A DNA stretch of 64,000 nucleotides from Podocnemis expansa (taxonomy: Eukaryota > Chordata > Testudines > Podocnemididae), in the NCBI GenBank assembly GCA_007922195.1, contig ML682220.1, forward strand, positions 62,001 through 126,000. The letters are read 5' to 3'. The notes under the pieces are model-generated. The model made no database searches. It saw only the letters and a list, made by a program, of their open reading frames with translations, and had not been told where the DNA came from. The position numbers were made by a program, and so were the translations under genes. Of the stretch, positions 22,296 through 31,729 are shown piece after piece (the stretch's first letter is position 1; each line of letters begins with the position of its first letter).

Positions 22296-23206
22296 CTGTG
22301 AAAAGAACAAATGACAAAAGAAAAATGAACAAACATGTAAGTATTGCAAACTAAATACTACTGCTTCTTTCTTAACAGCCCCCTGGTATTGAAGCAAAAC
22401 TTGTGAATCTGAATCAGTTTTTGGTGGTAGTGACATAACTGCTATTAAGACAACATTGAACATCCTATCTTGGGCACATTTTACGTAAACCCGTCAGCCA
22501 GCAACAGAAGAGCCTAACCATTGTTGTTAAGACAGTAGTTTCAACTTCACCTAAAACACAGTAGATAGGGAAAGAAATTAATTTCAATACAACAGAATGG
22601 AAAAAGAATATCAGACTAAATAATCATTGTGGATTCTTTCTTCTGGCCTTAAAAACAAAAACAAAAAACAAAACAAAACCCTATGAATCTGTACTCAGAG
22701 TGTATACAAGCATCAACTAAAAACTTTTGGTTCCCCTGAAAGCATGTTTAAGATTGTCAATTTTGGTGCTAAGTCTAAGTTGTGACCCTTGTGAGTTCTA
22801 CAGAGTCATCACACACAATTTTATATGAAAGTTACTAGTGGAAAAGAGCAAAATTCTGCTGCCATTTATATTTATGCAGCCACACTGAAATGCATGGAAA
22901 TCCAAGAGGCATCAGCGGTAGGAGAATTTATTTTGTGCTTTGAATCTATTGGAATTTTTTTTCCTTTGTTCAAGGAAGATGTTCAGTTTGGAGACTGAAG
23001 CTTTGCCACCTCTCCATAGCCCCCATGTTGCAGTGATCAAAAAGGACTGAATGGGATTTTTGTGAAATCTTTGAAACTACTTGTAAACTAAATATCAGCA
23101 TTTATGATGAGCCCGGAAGTACCTGATTAACAGTTTAGTAAGGAATACGCTGTTAACCCCTAAAAAAGGTGTATATAGCCATGTGAAGATCAATCAATGT
23201 TTAGGA

Positions 23207-23398
23207 CAGGGGTCTCAAACTCAAACCACTACAAGGGCTACCTGAAGATTAGTATGTTAGCCCAAGGGCCACACCACTGAAATCTTTTCATACATTTGAT
23301 ATTGCAAATATTGGTAACAATAGCTTTGTTGCAGGCCGCAGGGAATAGCTTTAGGGGCTGCACAAGGCCAGCAGGCCACATCTTTGAGAACTCGGTGA
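23207..23398. mobile_element. hAT-like MITE, decayed second copy
   Basis: It starts CAGGGGTCTCAAAC like the copy at 16680, and the interior matches its reverse complement ('ctgcaggc', 'aatattg', 'ttcatac'). The right end (TTTGAGAACTCGGTG) is degraded and no duplication is clear. Confidence 0.65.
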
Positions 23399-24340
23399 AC
23401 ATATTTTTGAGCCCGTGGAGAATATGAAAGAAACACACAACAGAAGTTATTTAAGCTGCTTAATTCCCAGATGGAACTCACACAGGTATAGTAAGTAGAT
23501 GAGCCCACTATAAGAAAATGTATAGATTAGAATGATAGCTATCTGTGCAAACATTGCAGAGGTTAGAGATGACAACATCAAGGGAAAACACCTTGATCTT
23601 GGAGTAGAAGATGGAGAGGTTTATGACGGTCCTTAGTTCCTCTGAGAGATGATTTCCTAGTCCTGAGCTGCTTCCCTTGAAATGAGTAACCTGTGGTACT
23701 CACTACCATTTTAATTTACCTATACAAGGTTATATGCCTCTTTTGGAGGTATTTAAATGCTTTTCTCAAAACATTGTTTAAAAGCCTTGGTTACACTGGT
23801 TTTCAACACTTCTGGAAGCCTAATTAAAACTTTTAAACACAATTCCAACAAAAATGGTTTCCAGTGCTGTTCAGCACAGATTGGACCAAACTGTGTGTGT
23901 TTCGGGGAAAGGGGTGACAGCTGCTCCCAGAATATGGTCCGAGTACTGCTGTGACCCCCCCCCCATCTCCACTCCTGAACACCAACTTATACTACTGAGC
24001 CAGCTGACCACTCACTCCTGAGTCAGTCCAGATTGGACTCCTGCAAGTCATTGGACCCAGGCAGTACACATGCATCCTCCAGCGTCTCAGGTGATGGTCC
24101 CCAGACGAGCACTCCTAGCCCCCAGATGCCAGACTGGGAACTCCTGTCCTAAAGGAATTGGATCCCTTCCCCAATAACCACACATGTCCATCCCTTTGTC
24201 ATAGAAATGGATAGGCCCAGCCAGCCTCATTCATTAACACCCTCTAAAGTCCACATAGCTTTAGATAAAACAAAAACTAGCTTATCAAGATATGTTTTTA
24301 GATAAATATATAGCAAATCAATGCACAATCACTATTTAGA

Positions 24341-24460
24341 ATAGAATAGAATCATAGGGTTGGAAGGGACCTCATGAGATCATCTAGTCCAACCCCCTGG
24401 GGTTTGAATCCAGGATCTTCTGCATGTAAAGTAGATGTGCTAGCTACTACCCTATTTGCA
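24341..24460 (-). repeat. tRNA-headed SINE with CR1-type tail
   Basis: Read on the minus strand, a tRNA-like head comes first: 'gggtagtagctagcac' near an A-box position and 'ggattcaaacc' as B box. It is followed by a CR1 3' tail ('ggttggactagatgatc', 'gaggtcccttccaacc') and ATTCT repeats. This head-and-tail layout is that of the turtle pol III SINEs that borrow the CR1 tail. It suggests a cryptodiran turtle but does not prove it. Confidence 0.6.
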
Positions 24461-24779
24461 GTAAAAAGTGTCAGCTGTTACAACAAGGATATAAATCACA
24501 TGCTATTCTATTAACACTATTCCAAGGTTAGTTTTTAATCTATTCTCCTCATTCTTACCCACAAATCTGACTATTGGTTGTGTTCAGCCAGCTCAGGCCC
24601 TCCTGGCCATATTGGCAGGCTCAGTATCTTGCAGGTACTTCTAAGATGGTGCTTCTCTGGCAAAAGCAAGCAGATTCTCCCTCTCTCAAAGTGTCTACTT
24701 TACTTTTCATTTCCCCCTCAGCCTGCCTCTCTCTGTGCTGCTGCATGATTTCCTCTGTCCCATGTGAGCTAAGGACTTA

Positions 24780-25348
24780 TATTTGCTGCGCTGCCCCAGG
24801 CTGGGAGGTTTTAAGACTCCCCCACTGCCTCTGACCATGTTCAGATCATGCTCAGGGCAGGAAGAGCAACCCACATGGCTGCTCCCAGATCCAGCAGCCA
24901 AGTAAGAGGGCTCTGGGTGGGGGGAGTGGGGTTCGGGGATGGGCAGCCAGGAGAGGGTGCAGAGAGGGAGAGTCTGTCCGGGGCAGCTGAGGAAACCAGT
25001 GCCATAGCAGGGGTTAGAGAGAGGTTTGGGGTGTCTCATGGGACCCCGGTGGTGGCACCCCCTCCCCACACCGTGGCCCTGCTGCAGCCCTGCTGAATTC
25101 CTCTGGCGCCCCATCTCCATGGCCCTGTTGCTCTGTGGTGCGGTGGCTGGACTGTGCTGTGGCCCTGCCAGATTTCTCCAGCACCCCTCACCACTACAGT
25201 GCCCCCCACCACCTTGCAGTGCCCCCCCGCCCACCTGACAGCATTGCTGCTGCTTTACAGCGGTGACATTAAAAAACATGCAGGGGGCTGCAGGACTTTT
25301 TTTTGGGGGGGAAGGGGTCCCCAGCCTTAAAAAGGTTGGGAACCCCTG
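24780..25348 (-). mobile_element. GC-rich hAT-like remnant with one clear end
   Basis: The right edge 'aaaaaggttgggaacccctg' is a hAT terminal repeat like the one at 19563, followed by TCTCAGCC. The other end was not found. Part of the interior ('catgctcaggg', 'ggctgggagg') recurs inverted at 20060-20115. Confidence 0.5.
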
Positions 25349-25862
25349 TCTCAGCCATTCAGGGTTCCTGTGTAAATGAATATGATAAAAGTTTTATCTG
25401 ATAAAAAACATATAAGGCCTGATAAGTCTACAACATGTTGTCAGTGTGACATTCATTCACTGCTGCAAATGAGACCAGAACTAGCCCATAAGCATAAATC
25501 AGTCCCAAGAATGTTTTACATTGTCACAGCACCACAAAAAAAGCCATAATATAAGTTAGAATCAGATTCTTAGACTTTTCTTACACATATTGGTGCTCTT
25601 ATTATACTTCTAAAATATTTTGAAATTATGGAGAGAATACAGCATCTTTGAAAACCAACAGCACAGGGCTAATGGTATCATGAGCCAAATTCTACCTTCA
25701 TTTTCTCCCATATATCTCATCCCTGTTAGCATCTGCACAAGAAAATAGCCCTGCAAAAGGAAAGCAGCTGTTTACTTTATTGCAATAGTCAACTATCTGA
25801 ACAGAGCAAAATTCCCACACAGATACAGATTGACATGAGTTACTGAAAACTGTAGTGCTCAC

Positions 25863-26420
25863 CCTCAGAAGAGCTGCCTATGCCAAAGATGATCTGATCT
25901 TCTAGATGATTCAGAACATCAAATGTTGAGACATAAAAAACCAGCTCAGGTTTCCCACTAATCTCTTCCAGCTGAGCTTGATTTGCATCCATCACACCTA
26001 CAGAGTAGATAACAACACCTTGCTTTCGTAGGGCTCTTGCTGGAGTTTGTACTTCATCTTGTGCTTCCCCATCTGTGATCAGGATAATAAATTTTTTGAC
26101 ACCAGGGCGTGCACCTTTGGATGGCTTGAAATAATCAGACACAAATGTCAATGCACTGCCTGTTAGTGCATTTTCTCCTATAAGAGACATTCTCTCAATA
26201 GCACTGAAAATGTCACTTTTTGAAGAGTATTGGCCAAGCTGGAACTCTTCCTTGTTTCTGCCACTGAACTGGACAACCCCAACTTGCACTTGGTCTGCAC
26301 CAATGTCAAGTTTGTTCACCAGTTCTCTCATGAAGTCTTTCATTTTCAAAAAGTTATCATCTCCAATGCTTCCAGAACTGTCCACCAGAAACATGATGTC
26401 AGCTTTCATTTCTTTCCGGG
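25863..26420 (-). CDS. Collagen VI alpha-like gene, second vWA exon (module 2)
   Basis: A 558-base single-exon vWA module, phase 1 at both ends. The acceptor is TTTCCGTAG at 26421-26429; the donor is GTGAGC at 25857-25862. It opens 'RKEMKADIMFLVDSSGSIG', with the MIDAS DxSxS at residues 13-17. 'LITDGEAQDEV' gives the MIDAS Asp. Where the sister modules have T-x-T/I-G (GGGTNTG), this one reads 'GENALTGSAL', so the MIDAS Thr position is Ala. Both edge cysteines are missing: the end reads 'IIFGIGSSSE' where module 1 has 'GIC'. It joins module 1 through an Ala codon (G+CC) and module 3 through a Glu codon. The first visible ATG (26409) is internal and not the gene start. The protein acts in the extracellular matrix if the family assignment holds. 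Confidence 0.9.
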
Positions 26421-26429
26421 CTACGGAAA

Positions 26430-27690
26430 GAAAATGTATACGTTAGTATAGTTCAGGCTGTATATTTAAAATAGATAAATTGACTTTACTGAGAAAGATG
26501 CTCTGGGATAGGAGGATGGGTTCAAAGATTTCAGGTTGTACTGGGGTCAATGGGGGATTAATAAGGTATGTGGATGGATGGGTTCTCTGTCTAGAGACTA
26601 ATTTGGGAAGTTGTAGGTCATTACTGGGCCTCCTCTTGTGTTCTGTTACTGCCCCTCCTCCACTCATTGCCATTCATTAGAATCTACTGGGAAGCAGCTA
26701 AAAGTGAGGCAGAGAAGTCAAGTGTATGTCACAATTTCTTCCAGGAGACTCAAAGGCAGAGCTGTCCCTGCAGCCTAGATGGATGCATGAGGATTTGAAA
26801 GAGCTGAATACAGGTGTGAAAATGCTGCCAACTGTGTGAGTCTCACAAAAGTCACAGGACACTTGATGGCATTGCTATAATTTTAGTAAGATTGCTAAGA
26901 AGAGTTTTGCTAGGTACATGCATTCGCACACTTAGGAAAGATACATCTTGTGGCCTGTTTTATGAGCTAGAGCCCTACACAGGTACAAATGTGTAGATTT
27001 GCATCTGATCTGTATCCACAAGAAATGATCCACAGATATATGCATCCATGGCCGTGGATGCAAGTATCTTTGGATATAATGCAGATATCTGCAGGTTTTC
27101 AGAGCTCTGGCACGAGCCACTTCCATTTACTTATAGAAAAAAGAGGGTTAAAGGATATGATTTTAAACACACCAATAATGTATCTGTCTGTCACAAACAC
27201 CAGCTTTGCATAACTCAGTGCTAGAGGATTTAGCCTGCATTCACTGTCCGATGACTCTCTGGGGGCTCAGGGCAGTGGTCATTGCAGATTGAGTATCAGA
27301 GTCTTACAAAGATAACAAATTTAAATACCACCCCACCTAACTGCAACCTGATGGTAGGGTTAATACGCTTTGGATGCATGAACAATTCATGACCATGTAT
27401 TTATGGTGGGTCTACAATAACAGCATGACATCATGGAAAACACACTACTGAAAAAGAACTGCCCTTTTCAGTTGAAAAGCCATCTTGTTCGTTTCATGAC
27501 TGAGTCAAAAAGAGGAAGGAAAACCAGTGCTTTGATGTTCTGATTCAAACCAATAAGCATAGCTTACTTTTTCAAAGTATAAAGCTACCTCAGTTCAGAA
27601 TAAGCCTGAAGAATATTGATACATTTTAGTCATTCACACTGGAGTAATAATATCCTTAACATGTTTTGAACCTGAAATAGTTTCTTTTTT
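26430..27690. other. Intron between modules 1 and 2
   Basis: About 1.3 kb without a recognised repeat or exon. An open plus frame at 26480-26680 is not supported. Confidence 0.6.
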
Positions 27691-27762
27691 ATTATATCAA
27701 TAGGATGCTTTGAGTTAGGTTAACACTCAAAGTTGAAAGAGCAAAGTTAACATTTTCCTTAC

Positions 27763-28323
27763 CTGCTCCAGGACAGATCCCTTGGACAACTTCATTTTTT
27801 ATGCTTGTCAACAGTTCAAAGTCCTGCACAAAGTAAGTCCTGCTCTTTGACCCTGCGATCTCATGTAGCTCTGCTTCATTAGCATCTCTTATGCCAATGG
27901 CATAAATATTGATATGCTCATTCCTCAGACTCTCAGCAGGCTCCTTCACACTGTCTTGTGACTTTCCATCTGTTAGGACAATGAGGTAAGAAGGCACTTT
28001 GCCAACTCGCTGCTCTCTTGCCTTTTTAAACAGTGGCTGCATGGAAGTCAGAGCTGCTCCTGTGTTGGTACCCCCTCCTTCTTGCCTAATGTTGTCAATG
28101 GCCTCCATCAATTTGTCTGGTTCGCTGTGTTGATTAAGTTCAAATTCCATTTTATTATAATGTGAGTACTGCACAGCTCCAAATCGGACTTTATTCTCTC
28201 CTATGTTAAACATTTTAATCACTTCCTTCAAAAATGTTTTGATCTCTCCAAAGTCAGTAGAAGTAATGCTTCCTGAGCCATCAATGAGCACATAAATATC
28301 AGCTTCCTCTGTGTCCTTACAAC
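27763..28323 (-). CDS. Collagen VI alpha-like gene, first vWA exon (module 1)
   Basis: A 561-base single-exon vWA module, phase 1 at both ends. The acceptor is CCATGTAG at 28324-28331; the donor is GTAAGG at 27757-27762. It starts (Gly)-'CKDTEEADIYVLIDGSGS', with DxSxS at residues 14-18 and a leading Cys. 'EGGGTNTGAAL' supplies the MIDAS Thr and 'VLTDGKSQDSV' the Asp, and it ends 'VVQGICPGA' with the closing Cys. All metal-site residues are therefore present. The GT at the exon start completes the Gly codon left by the signal exon upstream (G at 29844), giving '...TQTPG-CKDTEEAD'. The order signal peptide then vWA is that of the N-terminal half of COL6A3-A6 chains. An ORF running from 27692 to 28396 overshoots both splice sites. 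Confidence 0.92.
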
Positions 28324-28589
28324 CTACATGGAGAAAGAAATTGTATGTATCATTACTGCGGTGACAAAACAAAGAGAGAAACACTAAGAGAAGCACCCAA
28401 GCATAGAGATGTGTAATTAGACCCCAGAATCAACCAGTGTTCACACAATGACACAAACCCAGGTGGAGATCCACAGTGGCAGAAAAATCTGCCAGAGAGT
28501 GAGGCTGTGATGGTGCAAAGTGGTTGTAACCTCAATGTAAAGTGATGATGGCTGAGAAATTCCAGCTATTTCCCTTACAGTAACTAAAG

Positions 28590-28690
28590 GTCATGCGATA
28601 AATAAATTTGTTAGTCTTTAAAAAAGTGTCACAGGACTCCTTGTTTGTTTTGGTGAACTATACTAACATAGCTACCCCCATTTGTATGCT
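28590..28690 (+). repeat. Penelope-like terminal fragment
   Basis: 'gataaataaatttgttagtc', 'gtcacaggactccttgtttg' and 'actatactaacatagctac' are the plus-orientation terminal sequence of the family, inside the intron between signal exon and module 1. Confidence 0.75.
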
Positions 28691-29843
28691 GTTCAAGTTT
28701 CATGTGCCCTCCACATGCCTATGATCAGAAGATTTTTTCCAATTACAATCTCTCTTGGCCCATAGCTGCGCCTATCACCTCCTTGTGCTCCATCCAAGTC
28801 AAGGACATAAGGAGCCACATGGACTGAGCACATCTCTAGTTCCTTGTCTACCATGAATAACCCAAGGAAGGGATCAGCAGCAAGAGTGAAAGGACACGGG
28901 AGGCCAACCCTATTTTCCACAGAAAGTCATTCTCTAGAACTGGTGATGCAACTATTCAGCATTTCTTATGACTGGATGCCTGCTTCCTTTTTGAGGTCTA
29001 ACTAAATTTTCTGTTCTAATTTTATGAGTGGAATATACTTTATCTATTGTTTCAAGCTAGAGAAATTTCTCTAAGTAGTAACTTCTTCCACATTTGCCTG
29101 CAGTCACCACCTCCTAGTCACAAATGATGCACTCTTGTTCATCTTTGTCAAGATTCAGTTCAATACAAGATGCAGTATAATTCACCCTTACTGTGAAGGA
29201 CCCATGCAAATTCCTCTTAACCACTTAGGCTCCATACTGCAGATACACAGGGGGTTGTACCTCTGTGCACTGCAAAAAACAGTCTCCATGATAACTCTAC
29301 TGCAGAGGGCAGGGATGTAGCTGGATCTTGAACTCCATATTTAGGCAGATCCTCTGGCCTTAATGTCAATGCTAGTAAGTAAAAGGGATGAGACAGATCA
29401 CATGCAATGCCTCAATGTGGCTCTTGCTGTACCTGGGATTTATATCAGGGACACAGGTCTGCAGAACTTACATGTAGCATCTCAGTTACTTCAACAGGAG
29501 TACTCATGTGCAGAACTGGATCCTCTATTTGCACATGCTGAGTAATTCAATCCCAGATGCACCCTTGAGAATAACTAAATTACAAATGCAGGTTTCATTT
29601 AGCTGCATTTTCATCTCTGAATTTGCCCTGCATCAAGGTTCACTATAGCACTGATCAACCTAACATAGCTCCAATGTCCATCTTGATTATCCAAACACAA
29701 TTTCAGCCTATTCTGCCAAATCTCATTAGGTACAGAGATCAGGACTCAAGAGTCTCAGGCCTCTCCCCTCTTTTTACTGTGAATTTTTTGTATTTTTGAA
29801 AAGCACCACATAATACAACAGAATAAAAAGGATACAGAAATAC

Positions 29844-29931
29844 CAGGAGTCTGTGTTACTGAAGTTTGGCTCCCAATAAGGAAAACGAACAAAGTTAGCA
29901 GCATCTTCGTATTATGAACGAATGTTTCAAA
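29844..29931 (-). CDS. Signal-peptide exon of the collagen VI alpha-like gene
   Basis: On the minus strand, ATG at 29904-29902 begins 'MLLTLFVFLIGSQTSVTQTP' and ends with one base of a Gly codon: 61 coding bases, phase 1. The hydrophobic core LLTLFVFLI followed by small/polar residues is a secretory signal peptide, with cleavage plausible after the Ser/Val-containing stretch. The layout and wording resemble the start of COL6A6 as I remember it. The donor, G|GTATTT (29838-29843), is weak. The acceptor is a T-rich tract ending TTACAG (exon from 29931) or CCAG (exon from 29939); the bases before the ATG are then 5' UTR and a further non-coding exon is expected upstream. Support: correct strand, correct phase, 1.5 kb upstream of module 1, and in-frame continuity. 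Confidence 0.7.
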
Positions 29932-29973
29932 CTGTAATTCTGGAAAAAATAAAACAAAAATCCCACATATCAA

Positions 29974-31520
29974 TGATCACAAGGAGACTGGAATATGATT
30001 TCATAATGCATGAGTATAAGGAAACTTAGAACACTGGGTAAGGCGAGTCCAATCCCAGTATGGTGCTATAAAAACCAAAAGAGGCCTAGATAAAGAAATA
30101 GGAAAATGGTAAAGAAAAAAAAAACCAAACCAAACCAAACCAAACCAAACCACTTTGTTTACTTTATCTGTGAAATCTGACAATAACAGTAACCGCAAAT
30201 GTGGAATGGTCATCTCCAACCTTCTCCCTTCATTGCTATTTAAAATAATGTTGCCAAGTTGATTTTAACCATCTCATTTCCCCTTTGTACCCCCCACACA
30301 GTGACTTCCCCTTCTCCACTGAATCAGCAATACTTCACATTTCAAATGTAGTTTCTTATTAGGATGTTGACCCTCACTTTCAGTATGCCAATGACACCGC
30401 TGAACATCTACTTATCTATTTGCCACAGCAACCTCTTCCTGCTTTCTTCCATGCCACCACATATGCTGGGGAAGAACGTCCTGACAACATTCACAAGCCA
30501 TTGCCTCATTCTAACTGAGGTTCCACCTTAAAACCTACTTTTAAAAGATACAATCCACAGACCATCGCCACCTGGCACTGGTTAGGCAGGCAACCCACTG
30601 TTATGGAGACAATGCTGACAAAGTTATGCAAATGTGCCCAACTCGACTGTTAGTTCTTCCATTTCCCACTGGCCCCAATTTGGCCGTTTATTCTCCTGTC
30701 TGTACCTCATATTGCACCCTCTCTGCACAAGGGACAGTCCCTACTACCATGGGCCCCTAACCCCTGCTGGCAGTTCTTTGGAAACAGTAGAGTGCTCTGC
30801 AATTACAGCCCAGGGCCCAGATCTGGCCCATGAAGGCCTTCTGTTTGGCACACTTGGCATCCGTTGTTCCATTCTGCTCCCTGCTGGGACTCTACCGTAA
30901 TGACAGCCCCACTATCTGGTTCCAGCTCTGCCCTGGGCTTCTGGCAGCTCCAGCCACTGCCCAGTCCAAGCTGCAGCATCACCATGCTGACCTCCCCACT
31001 GATTTGGGGGATATTCTGCAGCCAGGGAAAGAAAGCAGCTGGTTGGCAGGGGAGTGCAAAGGCCAGAGCTGCTGGAAGCCCAGACTCAGTGCAGCAGAGG
31101 AGCTAAGCCACCTTTAGAGCAGAGCCATCCATGGGGAGCAAGAAGGAACTGCTGGAGCCCAGTAGGCCCAACAGAAGACCCTCGTTTATTGTTCTCAGTC
31201 TGTCTTCCTCCCCAGCTGCAGTGCATCCTCCCAGCCAGCACGTGCCAGGTACTGGTGGGAAGCTGTCAGAGGCAGGTCAGCACAGGCATACTGCAGTTAG
31301 GAGCAAGCGGGAAAGTACGTGCAGCAGCTGGTCGAGCCGCTGGAGCAGGCTGAGCCATTCAAAGAAGGCTTAGGTGGGGGAGCCTCAAAGGAGGGCAGCC
31401 TGATTGTGTGGGGAGGGTTCATGGGGGCCTCCATTCTGAGGAAATACCAGAAAGCTTCACCAATAGCCACACCATGACCCCCAGAGCTTTCCCCACTGCC
31501 AGTCCTGGCATAGATGGAGG
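29974..31520. other. Region upstream of the signal exon; no promoter recognised
   Basis: Holds a (CAAAC)n microsatellite at 30120-30152. No CpG island, TATA box at a convincing distance or non-coding first exon could be picked out. The frames at 30634-31373 are short and unsupported. Confidence 0.5.
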
Positions 31521-31524
31521 GTGT

Positions 31525-31715
31525 CAGATTTGTGTCCATTTATGCTTTTGCACAGAGACTGTCCTGTTTGTCCAATATACAAGTCAGAGGGGCATTTCTT
31601 GCACATGATGGCATAAATCACATTAGTGGATGAGCAGGTGAATGAGCCTTTGATAGAGTAGCTGCTTTTATTAGGTCCTGTAACAGTGTCTTTTGTGCAG
31701 ATATTTGACACTAGG
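31525..31715 (-). pseudogene. GIY-YIG domain fragment of a Penelope-like element
   Basis: Minus strand: 'SNICTKDTVTGPNKSSYSIKG', then 'STNVIYAIMCKKC', 'DLYIGQTGQSLCKSINGHKSDT'. It equals the core of the copy at 5878-6438 and then stops abruptly. It has no RT and no 3' end, so it is an isolated fragment. Confidence 0.8.
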
Positions 31716-31729
31716 TGTCTCTTTACTGT

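Noticed and set aside
21610..22332. Treating the full 240-codon frame as module 3
   Set aside because: The frame overshoots the acceptor at 22295 and the donor at 21723; splice sites give a 191-codon phase 1-1 exon.
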